Shown here: one piece after another, positions 34,793 through 42,850 of the stretch
How positions within the stretch are numbered: position 1 is the first letter of the stretch
Layout: every line of letters starts with the position of its first letter
Source: CAZLIC01 sp964559535
Lineage (GTDB): Bacteria; Pseudomonadota; Alphaproteobacteria; Rhodobacterales; Rhodobacteraceae
NCBI GenBank assembly: GCA_964559535.1
Contig: CAZLIC010000003.1
Location: 1-64,000 of the forward strand
Reading direction: 5' to 3'
Length of the DNA stretch: 64,000 bases
Position numbers and translations under genes: made by a program
The notes under the pieces: generated by a model
Seen by the model: only the letters and a program-made list of their open reading frames with translations
Databases searched by the model: none
What the model was told of the DNA's origin: nothing

Positions 34793-35737
34793 CTACACGT
34801 CGCTGACCGCCGCTTCGGGCAAGAGACGCACCACGTCCTCCAGGCGGCACAGCCGGGTGGCATCGGTCATCACCGCCGATGCCGCCGCCGCCGAACCGAA
34901 GGCCAGCGCCGCGGCGTGATCCTGCCCGCGCGCGAGCGACAACACAAAGGCCGCCACGAAACTATCCCCCGCCCCCACCGTGCTGCGCACGCGCACCTTG
35001 GGCGCGGGCGCGAACAGGCGGCGGTCGGCCGTGGCCAGCACATTGCCGTCGGCGCCGCGCGCCACGATCACCGTTCGGGCCACACCGCGGCCGACCAGAG
35101 ATTGCGCAAAGTCGGCGGTCTCGGCGCGGCTGTGCAAGGGGCGGCCCGCCAGCGCCTCGCCCTCTTCCCCGTCCATCCGCAGCACTTCGAGCCCCGGAAT
35201 CGGATGCCGCACCGCCTCGGTCAGTGCGGGCCCCGAGGTGTCCAGCACTACCTGGCTTTCGGGCATCGAGGCCGCCAGTTGCGCCGGGAAATCCGCAGGC
35301 ACGCCGGGCGGCTGGCTGCCCGAGACCACCGACAGGCCGCCGGGCCGCGCCGTGGCGCGCAAAAGCGTGAAGACTCGGGATCGTTCCGTCTCGGTCCAGA
35401 CCGGACCGGGCAGCATGAAGCGGTACTGCTTTCCGCTCACATGCTCGGTGACGGTCAGTGACTGGCGGGTTTCGCCGGGGCCAAGGATCGACAGGAAGGT
35501 CACGCCATCGGCGCGGATCAGGCCCGCCAGCCGGTCGCCCGTCAGCCCGCCCAGTGCCACCAGCGCCAGCGAATCGCCCCCCAGCACGCGGATCGCGCGG
35601 CTGACGTTGATGCCGCCCCCGCCCGGGTCCAGCACCGGGTCGGTGCAGCGCAGCTTGGCGCCCGGAATGAACTCGGGCACCTCGGTCGCCATGTCGAGCG
35701 CCGGGTTCAGCGTGAGCGTCAGGATCGGCAGTTGCAT
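34793..35737 (-). CDS. PfkB-family hexose kinase (1-phosphofructokinase-like)
   Basis: A 314-residue ribokinase-fold kinase. It opens with LTLTLNPALDMATEV and GGGGINVSRAIRVLGG (sugar binding), and ends with the anion hole and catalytic Asp in STVGAGDSFVAAFVLS. The overall pattern fits the 1-phosphofructokinase/6-phosphofructokinase 2/tagatose-6-phosphate kinase group. No fru PTS genes are nearby, so a 6-phosphofructokinase (PfkB) role is at least as likely as FruK. It converges with the GNAT gene. Confidence 0.9.
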   Translation of the reverse strand: MQLPILTLTLNPALDMATEVPEFIPGAKLRCTDPVLDPGGGGINVSRAIRVLGGDSLALVALGGLTGDRLAGLIRADGVTFLSILGPGETRQSLTVTEHVSGKQYRFMLPGPVWTETERSRVFTLLRATARPGGLSVVSGSQPPGVPADFPAQLAASMPESQVVLDTSGPALTEAVRHPIPGLEVLRMDGEEGEALAGRPLHSRAETADFAQSLVGRGVARTVIVARGADGNVLATADRRLFAPAPKVRVRSTVGAGDSFVAAFVLSLARGQDHAAALAFGSAAAASAVMTDATRLCRLEDVVRLLPEAAVSDV

Positions 35738-35860
35738 CGGGGCCCCCGTCTTGTCGGTCGCGCGCTGCGGAAGCGATGGGCCAGGTCTCCTCCGCGCGCC
35801 GGTCCTGCCGACATACTGCGGTTTTTCGGCGTGCAGAAGAGCGTTCCGGCGCGCGCGGCC

Positions 35861-36679
35861 CTACTTCTCGCGCAGGGTCAGCCCCGGCTGTTGCAGGGCC
35901 GAGGGCGCCCAGACGCTGCACAACTGCTGCAGGAACTCGCCCGTCACCGCCCCGGCGGTGCGATGTGCAGACAGGTTGCCGATGCCGCCCAGGTTGAAGT
36001 GGCTGGCGCCGTCAATGACCGCCAGCCGCTTCTGCCCCGGCGGCAGGTTGGCAAAGGCCGTCAGACGGACCTGCCAGTCGGTGCCGTCAAGTCCGTTGTC
36101 GCGGGTGCCGGTGATCATCAGCACCGGCGCCTCCACGCGGCTCCAGGCATTGCGGCTGGCAAAGGCCCAGCTTCCCACGCCCTGCGGCGACACGGCGATG
36201 TAGGCGTCGAACCGGTCGCGGCCCGGATAGCGCACGGGACCGCGCGCGCCTGCCTCGAACATCGTGGTGGCGGCGCCCATCGAGTGGCCGCCCAGCACCA
36301 GCATCGCAGGGCGACAGTCGCGTGTGGCAAAGTCGACGGCGGCATCAAGGTCGGCCGCCCGGGCGCGCCAGACCGCCGGGTCCAGCAGAACCGCCTCGCC
36401 CCCCTGCCGCAGCGCCGTGCGCAGCAGGCCGGGGCCGCTTTCGCGGTGTTCGACCGCCATCACGCGATAGCCTGCATCCAGCGCCGGGGCATCGGCCCAC
36501 TTCAGCGCACGTTCGTCGCCGCCCAGCCCGTGCGACAGGATCACGGTCGGCGGGCAGCCCGGCCCCCAGTCTCCGGCCAGCCGCACGGCAAAGCTGGCGC
36601 CGTCGGCGCGGGTAAGGTTCAAGGTTTCGGCAACAGCCGGTGTCGACAGGCCGAACAGAAGGACGAGCAGGCGGATCAT
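35861..36679 (-). CDS. Exported alpha/beta hydrolase (dienelactone hydrolase/PAF-acetylhydrolase-like)
   Basis: A 272-residue hydrolase with a signal peptide (MIRLLVLLFGLSTPAVA). The oxyanion region is VILSHGLGGDERALKW, the nucleophile is in LVLGGHSMGAATT (GHSMG), an Asp follows in TGTRDNGLDG, and the catalytic His is in DGASHFNLGG. The substrate is unknown; this subgroup includes carboxylesterases and polyester hydrolases. The ATG at 36679 was chosen over the in-frame GTG at 36688 because it directly begins the signal peptide and has better upstream spacing. Confidence 0.85.
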   Translation of the reverse strand: MIRLLVLLFGLSTPAVAETLNLTRADGASFAVRLAGDWGPGCPPTVILSHGLGGDERALKWADAPALDAGYRVMAVEHRESGPGLLRTALRQGGEAVLLDPAVWRARAADLDAAVDFATRDCRPAMLVLGGHSMGAATTMFEAGARGPVRYPGRDRFDAYIAVSPQGVGSWAFASRNAWSRVEAPVLMITGTRDNGLDGTDWQVRLTAFANLPPGQKRLAVIDGASHFNLGGIGNLSAHRTAGAVTGEFLQQLCSVWAPSALQQPGLTLREK

Positions 36680-36727
36680 TGCAATCACCGGGCAAGGTGG
36701 GTGGCTTGCCGGTGATACGCTGGTGGG

Positions 36728-37900
36728 TCAGCCTTCCGTCACCCAGTCGCCCTCGAAATCTCTCGGCACCAGCAGGTTGTGGCGGCCCAGCGATTTCACG
36801 TCGCGCTCGCCGCACAGCGCCATGGTGATGTCCAGCTCCTTGCGGATCACCTCCAGCGCCTTGGTCACGCCCGCCTCGCCCATGGCGCCCAGGCCGTGGA
36901 CGTAGGCGCGGCCGATCATCGTGCCCTTGGCCCCCATCGCCAGCGCCTTCAGCACGTCCTGCCCGCTGCGGATGCCGCCGTCCATCCACACCTCGGTACG
37001 CTCGCCGATCGCGCGCACGATCTGCGGCAGCATGCGGATGGAACTCAGCGCCCCGTCCAGTTGCCGTCCGCCGTGGTTGGACACGATCACCGCATCGGCC
37101 CCGGCATCGGCCGCCATCCGCGCGTCGTCGGCATCCAGAATGCCCTTCAGGATGAACTTGCCCTTCCACTGGTCGCGGATGCGGGCCACCTTGGACCAGT
37201 CAAGCTTGGGGTCGAACTGTTCGTTCGCCCAGGTCGTAAGGTCGGCCAGGCTTGTCACGTTCTTGACATGGCCCACGATGTTGCGGAACTGCCGCCGAGG
37301 CGTCTGCAGCATGCCCAGTGACCAGCGCGGCTTTGTCATCATGTTGATGATGTTCGGGATCGTGAGCTTGGGCGGGCTGGTCAGGCCGTTCTTCAGGTCC
37401 TTGTGCCGCTGCCCGAGGATCTGCAGGTCCAGCGTCAGTACCAGCGCAGAGCACTTCGCCGCCCGTGCGCGTTCGATGATGGCATCGACGAAATCCTCGT
37501 CGCGCATGACGTAGAGCTGGAACCAGAACGGCTCGGGGCTGCGCGCCGCGACGTCCTCGATGGAACAGATGCTCATGGTCGACAGGGTGTAGGGCACGCC
37601 GAACTTTGCCGCCGCCCGTGCTGCCAGGATTTCCCCGTCGGGGTGCTGCATGCCGGTGCTGCCCACCGGCGCCAGCGCCACGGGCATCGTCACCTTCTGC
37701 CCGGCCATGGTGCTTTCATGAACCCGTCCCGACAGGTCGCGTGCCACGCGCTGCCGCAGGCGGATCGCCGCGAAATCGGTCGAGTTGTCGCGGAAGGTCT
37801 GCTCGGTGTAGCTGCCCGATTCACAATAATCCCAGAACATTCTGGGCGTCCGACGGCGGTGCAGGCGCTTCAGGTCGTCGATGCTGGCAATGACGGGCAT
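36728..37900 (-). CDS. FMN-dependent alpha-hydroxy-acid oxidase (LldD/L-lactate dehydrogenase type)
   Basis: A 390-residue flavoenzyme that oxidises an L-2-hydroxy acid such as lactate to the 2-oxo acid. Family motifs include FWDYCESGSYTEQTFRDN, ALAPVGSTGMQHPDGE, WFQLYVMRD, ILKGILDADDARMA, the catalytic His/Arg in VSNHGGRQLD and WMDGGIRSGQDVLKALAMGAKGTMIGR. The ATG at 37900 (MPVIASIDDLKR) is the usual start and follows AGGA; the longer start at 37939 would overlap the MarR gene. It directly follows the marR-like gene on the same strand and may be its target. Confidence 0.92.
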   Translation of the reverse strand: MPVIASIDDLKRLHRRRTPRMFWDYCESGSYTEQTFRDNSTDFAAIRLRQRVARDLSGRVHESTMAGQKVTMPVALAPVGSTGMQHPDGEILAARAAAKFGVPYTLSTMSICSIEDVAARSPEPFWFQLYVMRDEDFVDAIIERARAAKCSALVLTLDLQILGQRHKDLKNGLTSPPKLTIPNIINMMTKPRWSLGMLQTPRRQFRNIVGHVKNVTSLADLTTWANEQFDPKLDWSKVARIRDQWKGKFILKGILDADDARMAADAGADAVIVSNHGGRQLDGALSSIRMLPQIVRAIGERTEVWMDGGIRSGQDVLKALAMGAKGTMIGRAYVHGLGAMGEAGVTKALEVIRKELDITMALCGERDVKSLGRHNLLVPRDFEGDWVTEG

Positions 37901-37922
37901 GTTGCGATCCTGCCGGGTTTTC

Positions 37923-38411
37923 TCAGTCGTTTCTTTCATCTTGGGGAAATCGGGGCAAGCCGGAATTGGGGCCCGGTTCTTCGGTCAATCGTCGCAGCAG
38001 GCGGTCAAGAGTGGCGAAGTCCGCGGCGCCCAGATGACTGCGCCAGTCGGCCTCGATCATTGCCTTGATGCGCCGGGCGTCGCGCAGCGCGGCCATTCCG
38101 GCCCCGGTCAGCATGACGCGCCGCGCCCGCGCGTCGGTGCTGTCAGTCAGGCGCACGACAATACCGTCGGCGACCAGTTCGTCGACGAACTGCTGGACGG
38201 CCTGCTTGGTCAACCCGGCGCGGGCCACCAGATCGCCCTGGCGGATACCCGCCGGGCCGATGTGTTGCAGAAGGTTGCCGCGGGCCTGTCCGAACCAGGC
38301 ATGCCCGGCTTTGACCATGGCCGTGGCGAAGGCCGCCTTCCAAACCTGTGCCGCCCGCCACAGCGTCCAGCCGATGTGGTCCAGCAGTGCCTCTGGCGGC
38401 ATGTCGGCCAT
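37923..38411 (-). CDS. MarR family transcriptional regulator
   Basis: A 162-residue winged-helix regulator. The HTH is at about residues 58-85 (IRQGDLVARAGLTKQAVQQFVDELVADGIV), followed by the wing LTDSTDARARRVMLT (DxRxR-type motif). The ATG at 38411 follows AAGGGTG; an upstream in-frame TTG is less likely. A perfect inverted repeat (38428-38442) sits 17 nt upstream, in the divergent intergenic region, and is probably its own operator. Ligand unknown. Confidence 0.9.
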   Translation of the reverse strand: MADMPPEALLDHIGWTLWRAAQVWKAAFATAMVKAGHAWFGQARGNLLQHIGPAGIRQGDLVARAGLTKQAVQQFVDELVADGIVVRLTDSTDARARRVMLTGAGMAALRDARRIKAMIEADWRSHLGAADFATLDRLLRRLTEEPGPNSGLPRFPQDERND

Positions 38412-38427
38412 TGATTCACCCTTAACG

Positions 38428-38470
38428 GTCAAGCAACTTGACTTCTTCTCTCCAAGGCACTATCGTCAAG
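38428..38470. promoter_or_regulatory. Candidate MarR operator (perfect inverted repeat plus half site)
   Basis: GTCAAG-CAA-CTTGAC (38428-38442) is a perfect 6-bp inverted repeat with a 3-bp spacer. The half site GTCAAG recurs at 38465-38470, in the divergent region between the MarR gene and the small gene at 38538. The spacing suits a MarR dimer and the location would allow control of both directions. Confidence 0.6.
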
Positions 38471-38537
38471 TTACCAGACAAAATCAACCGACAAACGGTC
38501 GGCGCTCCGGGATGCCGGCCCGCAAAGGACTGCTGCC

Positions 38538-38843
38538 ATGACAAGACTGGATGCCCACGTTCTGCGCGTGATGCTGCCCGGCTTCATTCACCATGTCGAC
38601 ATCGGCAAGCCCGATGACGCCATCATCAGCTATGCTGCCGACGGGCAGGCCTTCATGACCATCCCGGGGATGCCGCCGATGCAGGGGCGCTGGCACATCT
38701 TGCCGGAAGGCTACCACGTTGCGTGGGAAGGCGGGCCGTCGGGCGACTGGACGATCACGCACGAAGCCGGACGGCTGACCCATGTCGATCCGGCGGGCCG
38801 CGCAGCAGGCCACGTGACGCGCATCGAACCCGTTGCCCGATGA
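38538..38843 (+). CDS. Hypothetical protein divergent from MarR gene
   Basis: A 101-residue protein, beta-rich and without signal or membrane segment (FMTIPGMPPMQGRWHILPEGYHVAWEGG...). I do not recognise a family. It reads like a small barrel or binding domain with repeated Gly-Trp turns. It is coupled by an ATGA overlap to the methyltransferase gene and is transcribed away from the MarR gene, so it is probably under MarR control. Confidence 0.65.
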   Translation: MTRLDAHVLRVMLPGFIHHVDIGKPDDAIISYAADGQAFMTIPGMPPMQGRWHILPEGYHVAWEGGPSGDWTITHEAGRLTHVDPAGRAAGHVTRIEPVAR

Positions 38844-39475
38844 CCGCAACCGTCGCGCAAAGGTACAACGCCGCGGCCTTGCACTGGGGGCAGCGGATTT
38901 CCCGGCTTGGCTTTCCGGCCGCGTATCGTGCACTTGCCGCCGAAGCCCTGCGGCGCCTGCCGTTGCCTGCCGACGCAGCGCTGCAGCCTGACGCCGTTGA
39001 CCTTGGCTGTGGCGATGGAGCGATGGCGCAGGCCTTGGCCACCGTTGTCGGCCCGGGTCTGACGCTGACGCTGGTGGACCAGTCACACGCCATGCTGGAT
39101 GCGGCCCGGCGCCGGCTTGGCCTGGGACCGGCCAGATTTCTGGCAGGTGACATCACGTCGGTCGCCCTGCCGGTTGCAGGCTTCGACATCGTCGTGGCGG
39201 CACATGTGGTCGAGCATCTGGGCGACCTCGACGCGGCGATAGCCAGGATAGTGCAGTTGCTGCGTCCCGGCGGAGTCGTGATCCTGTCCGTCAGTCGGCC
39301 GCACTGGTGCAGCCGTCTGGTGTGGTTTTCCTGGCGGCACCGCCGCTATACGGCGGCCGAGGTGGTCGGCGCGCTCTGCCGCGCCGGACTGATTGCGGCC
39401 CAGTCCTGGCAGCACGACGGCGGCCCGCCGCGGCGCCTGAGCCTGGCCTATGCCGCGCGCAAACCCGGCTCCTGA
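38840..39475 (+). CDS. Class I SAM-dependent methyltransferase
   Basis: A 211-residue methyltransferase of the UbiE/Methyltransf_11 type. Motif I is DLGCGDGAMAQAL (about residues 55-67), motif II has the acidic residue in LTLVDQSHAML, and post-motif AHVVEHLGDLDAAIARIVQLLRPGGVVILSV is intact. Substrate unknown. It is coupled to the small unknown gene upstream and lies 97 nt before the H-NOX gene. Confidence 0.88.
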   Translation: MTATVAQRYNAAALHWGQRISRLGFPAAYRALAAEALRRLPLPADAALQPDAVDLGCGDGAMAQALATVVGPGLTLTLVDQSHAMLDAARRRLGLGPARFLAGDITSVALPVAGFDIVVAAHVVEHLGDLDAAIARIVQLLRPGGVVILSVSRPHWCSRLVWFSWRHRRYTAAEVVGALCRAGLIAAQSWQHDGGPPRRLSLAYAARKPGS

Positions 39476-39572
39476 AACAATGACCGGTCCGCCCGAACAA
39501 ACTGCATCGGGTGTTCAGCCGATGTTAAGCCGGGTGATCGTATGCGTTCTGCGACAACCGGTGGAGGGCGCT

Positions 39573-40118
39573 GTGAAAGGCATGGTTTTCGTGGAACTTC
39601 TGGAGATGGCCGAGTCCATCCTGGGCGAGGATGCGGTCGACGACGTTCTGGCGAAGACCGACCTTGCCTCGGGCGGCGCCTACACGGCGGTGGGCAACTA
39701 TTCCTGCACCGAGCTGATGACACTGGTGAAGGCGTTCAGTGACCATTCCGGGGCGGGCGTGTCAGACCTGCAGCGTGCCTTCGGCCGCTGGATGCACGGG
39801 CGCTTTGTCAAATCTTACCCCGGGTTCTTCAGGGACAAGCCTGACGCGCTGTCGATGTTCGAAGCGATCGAGGGCGAAGTGCACGTCGAGGTGCGCAAGC
39901 TGTACCCCGACGTCGAGCTTCCGACGTTCGACACCGAACGCCCCTCACCAGACGAGTTGAAGTTGATCTACACCTCGCCCCGGCCATTGACGGATTTCTG
40001 CCATGGCCTGATCGAGGCCTGCGTCGACCACTACGGCGTTTCGGCCGAGATCGACCGCCGCGACATCCCTGTTCAGGGTGCATCCTCGGCCGAATTCACC
40101 GTGCGCATATCTGCCTAA
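39573..40118 (+). CDS. H-NOX heme nitric-oxide sensor
   Basis: A 181-residue heme NO-binding protein. The proximal heme ligand is His104 in EGEVHVEVRKLYPD, and the Y-x-S-x-R heme-propionate motif is Tyr133-Ser135-Arg137 in IYTSPRP. Both sit two residues from the canonical positions. The residue five after Arg137 is Phe142, where O2-binding H-NOX proteins have Tyr, so this is probably an NO sensor that excludes oxygen. The GTG at 39573 is preferred: GGAGG lies just upstream and VKGMVFVELLEM is the family start. It is followed 4 nt later by its kinase. Confidence 0.93.
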   Translation: MKGMVFVELLEMAESILGEDAVDDVLAKTDLASGGAYTAVGNYSCTELMTLVKAFSDHSGAGVSDLQRAFGRWMHGRFVKSYPGFFRDKPDALSMFEAIEGEVHVEVRKLYPDVELPTFDTERPSPDELKLIYTSPRPLTDFCHGLIEACVDHYGVSAEIDRRDIPVQGASSAEFTVRISA

Positions 40119-40122
40119 GCCG

Positions 40123-41523
40123 ATGACGGCAATGCCCGATCTTGTGCCACCCGGACCGCTGGCCCTGCCGCCTACCGTTTCACGCTTCCGCTACGAACGA
40201 GAACGTCGGTCTCGTAAGGAAGCCGAACAGCTGCTCGAGCAAAAGAGCCGCGAGTTGTGGGAGGCGAACCAGCGGCTGACGCGGCAGGCCGAGGCGCTGG
40301 AGGCGACGGTCCGGCAGCGCACGATTGATCTGGTGATCGCCCGGGAACAGGCCGAGGCCGCCAACGCGGCAAAATCCATGTTCCTGGCACAGACCAGCCA
40401 TGAGATCCGCACGCCGCTGAACGGGGTGCTGGGCATGGCCGCGGCTCTTCTGGAAACCGGGCTGGCCCCGCACCAGGCCGAGATGCTCTCGGTCATCACC
40501 GAATCGGGCAATACCCTCTTGTCGGTCATCAATGACATCCTCGACCTGTCCAAGATCGAGGCCGGACGGATGGAGATCGAGAACATTCCGTTCAACCCGG
40601 TCGAGGTCTTGCGCGGAGTGGAGCGGCTGCACGCCATCCGCGCGCAGGAACGCGGCATCGGGCTGGTGATGACGATGGGGCCCGGCCTGACCGGCTGGGT
40701 CCTGGGCGACCCGACCCGCGTGCGACAGGTCCTGGGCAACCTCTTGTCGAACGCCATCAAGTTCACCCGCCAGGGCCATGTCACGGTCGATGCCGACATC
40801 ATGCCGCAAGGGGGCGATGCGCCGCTTCTGCGCCTGGTGGTGCGCGACACGGGCACAGGCATTGACCCCGACAGGCTGGAGAACCTCTTTGTCCCCTATT
40901 CACAGGCCGGAGCGTCGGTCACACGCACGCACGGCGGCACAGGGCTGGGCCTGTCCATCTCGCGCCAGTTCTGCCGGCTCATGCAGGGTGACCTGCAGGC
41001 CGAAAGCGTGCCGGGGCGCGGCAGCACCTTTACCGCGACACTGCGGGTGGCGCCGACGACTGCCCCGGTCGAGGTCGCCACGGAAGAGGCCGAGCAGCGG
41101 TTTGCGCAGCTTCTGGCCCGTCGTCCCTTCCGTTTTCTGGCCGCCGAAGACAACGCCACGAACCAGCTTGTCCTGCGCAGCCTGCTGCGCAAGTTCGACC
41201 TGCAACTCGACATTGTCCCGAACGGGCTCGAGGCGTTCGAGGCCTGTCGCCTTTCGCGTCCCGACCTTGTCCTGATGGACGTCCACATGCCGGTGATGAA
41301 CGGGGTCGAAGCCACCCGCGCCATTCGTCAGGCCGAGGCCGAGGCGGGGCTTCCCCGCATTCCGATTGTCGGCCTGTCGGCCAATGCCATGCGTCACCAG
41401 GTCGAGGAGTATCTGGCCGTCGGCATGGATTCGAACGTGGCCAAGCCCATCCGCCGGGCCGAACTGCTGCAGGTGATTACCGAGATTCTCTCGCCTCCGA
41501 AGGATCGGGGAGCATTCCCGTAG
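40123..41523 (+). CDS. Hybrid sensor histidine kinase partnered with H-NOX
   Basis: A 466-residue cytoplasmic kinase. An N-terminal coiled coil (about 20-85) leads to the HisKA domain with phosphoacceptor His93 in SHEIRTPLNG. The ATPase domain has the N box NLLSNAIKF, G1 DTGTGID and G2 GGTGLGLSIS. A C-terminal receiver has acidic AEDN, phospho-acceptor Asp386 in LVLMDVHMP and the conserved Lys in AKPIRR. There are no membrane segments or sensor domain, so input must come from the H-NOX protein encoded 4 nt upstream. No HPt or output regulator is in the window; the downstream phosphorelay is unknown. Confidence 0.94.
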   Translation: MTAMPDLVPPGPLALPPTVSRFRYERERRSRKEAEQLLEQKSRELWEANQRLTRQAEALEATVRQRTIDLVIAREQAEAANAAKSMFLAQTSHEIRTPLNGVLGMAAALLETGLAPHQAEMLSVITESGNTLLSVINDILDLSKIEAGRMEIENIPFNPVEVLRGVERLHAIRAQERGIGLVMTMGPGLTGWVLGDPTRVRQVLGNLLSNAIKFTRQGHVTVDADIMPQGGDAPLLRLVVRDTGTGIDPDRLENLFVPYSQAGASVTRTHGGTGLGLSISRQFCRLMQGDLQAESVPGRGSTFTATLRVAPTTAPVEVATEEAEQRFAQLLARRPFRFLAAEDNATNQLVLRSLLRKFDLQLDIVPNGLEAFEACRLSRPDLVLMDVHMPVMNGVEATRAIRQAEAEAGLPRIPIVGLSANAMRHQVEEYLAVGMDSNVAKPIRRAELLQVITEILSPPKDRGAFP

Positions 41524-41530
41524 CCCGGTT

Positions 41531-42550
41531 TCAGCCTGCCACCCGGGGTACGTCCAGAAACTGGCAGTCATCGGCCGTCTGACGTCCGTCGATGGCAGCC
41601 ATCACCGCGCGTGCCAGGAACTCGCCGGCCATCCGCACATCCTCTCGCACCACCAGCATCTCCGACCTGAACCGCCGCAGGAACCCGACCGAATCCTTCG
41701 TGCCCACATCGAAGTCGCGCCCCAGCACCAGCCCCAGCGATTCCGCGCCAGCCACCACCGCCATCGACCCGGTGGCCGACCCCACCACGATTCCATCCGG
41801 CGCGTCGGGGCGCGCAAGCAGCACGCGCGCGGCGGCTTCTACCTGCAGTGGCGGCGTGTCACTGGTGATGTCGTCCAGAACTTGCGCCGCCAGTCCCAGC
41901 CGCGCCGCCTCATCGGCAAAGCCCCTGTGCATGTGGCGCGAATAGCAATGCGACATGGGCGGCGCCAGCAGCGCCAGCCGCCGACGCCCGCGCGCCGCCA
42001 TGCGCTGCACGATCAGCCTGGCGAAGGTTTCGTTGTCAAAGTCGAAGTAGGGGTGCGGCGTGTCCAGTTCGGTGCGCCCGTGCGTGGCAAAGGCAAACCC
42101 GCGCGCCAGCATGTAGCGCACCCGTTCGTCATCTGGCGTCGTCTGGTGGATGATCACGCCATCGGCCGACCCGGTTTCCACCAGATAGCGGATCGGGGTC
42201 AGCGGGTCTTCCTCCAGGAAGTACGGCATCAGGATCATGTGGTACGATGTTCCCCGCAGTGCTGCCGCGATGCCGTTAATCATTTCGGAGGTGTGGTTCA
42301 GCATGTCTTCCTGAACCGACCGGACCAGCGCGATCACGTTCGTCTTTCCTGTGCGCAGACGCACACCGGCCCGATTCGGTCGATATCCCACCTGCAGGGC
42401 AAGCTCTCGGACGCGGCGCTTCGTCTCTTCGCCGATATCGGGCGCATTCTTCAGCGCGCGCCCCACCGTGGCCACTGACAACCCTGCCAGCTGGGCAATG
42501 GTCTTCAGTGTCGGGCGTCCTTCGGCGGGAAGGTGATTCGGCTCATTCAT
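41531..42550 (-). CDS. LacI family transcriptional regulator of sugar transport operon
   Basis: A 339-residue repressor. The LacI HTH and hinge are at residues 13-65 (PTLKTIAQLAGLSVATVGRALKNAP, then GYRPNRAGVRLRTGKTNVIALV), followed by a periplasmic-binding-protein-like effector domain. It is divergent from the sugar ABC operon at 42851, and two palindromes typical of LacI operators lie between the genes. It converges with the hybrid kinase gene, 7 nt between stops. The sugar ligand is not identifiable from sequence. Confidence 0.93.
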   Translation of the reverse strand: MNEPNHLPAEGRPTLKTIAQLAGLSVATVGRALKNAPDIGEETKRRVRELALQVGYRPNRAGVRLRTGKTNVIALVRSVQEDMLNHTSEMINGIAAALRGTSYHMILMPYFLEEDPLTPIRYLVETGSADGVIIHQTTPDDERVRYMLARGFAFATHGRTELDTPHPYFDFDNETFARLIVQRMAARGRRRLALLAPPMSHCYSRHMHRGFADEAARLGLAAQVLDDITSDTPPLQVEAAARVLLARPDAPDGIVVGSATGSMAVVAGAESLGLVLGRDFDVGTKDSVGFLRRFRSEMLVVREDVRMAGEFLARAVMAAIDGRQTADDCQFLDVPRVAG

Positions 42551-42801
42551 GATCGTGGTCCGTTTCCTGCTCTGCCCGTCCGGCAGCCGCCGGGCGCCCG
42601 CGCCGGGCGTCGTAACAGATGCCCCAACGTCCGGAAAGGGCAGCACAATGAGGCGCTTGCACGTCCAGGTTGCAGCTGGGCTGGATTGGCGCCAAGGCGG
42701 AAAGCGGCATCGGATCACCGGTGGACTATCGTTCATCCGCTGCTCATACGCTGCCCGTTCCTTCATCGCCGCAAGCGAAAAGATGGGCTTGATTGAAAAA
42801 A

Positions 42802-42836
42802 CTATAACGTTATAGGCTGCCACTATAACGATATAG
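42802..42836. promoter_or_regulatory. Twin LacI-type operators upstream of the sugar ABC operon
   Basis: CTATAACGTTATAG (42802-42815) is a perfect 14-bp palindrome with a central CG, the LacI-family hallmark. CTATAACGATATAG (42823-42836) is the same with one mismatch. Their centres are 21 bp apart, about two helical turns, so two dimers would bind the same DNA face. The second ends 14 nt before the ATG of the binding-protein gene, overlapping its leader. The rest of the 300-nt divergent region (42551-42850) shows no gene. Confidence 0.85.
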
Positions 42837-42850
42837 TCAGGGAGGACTAC

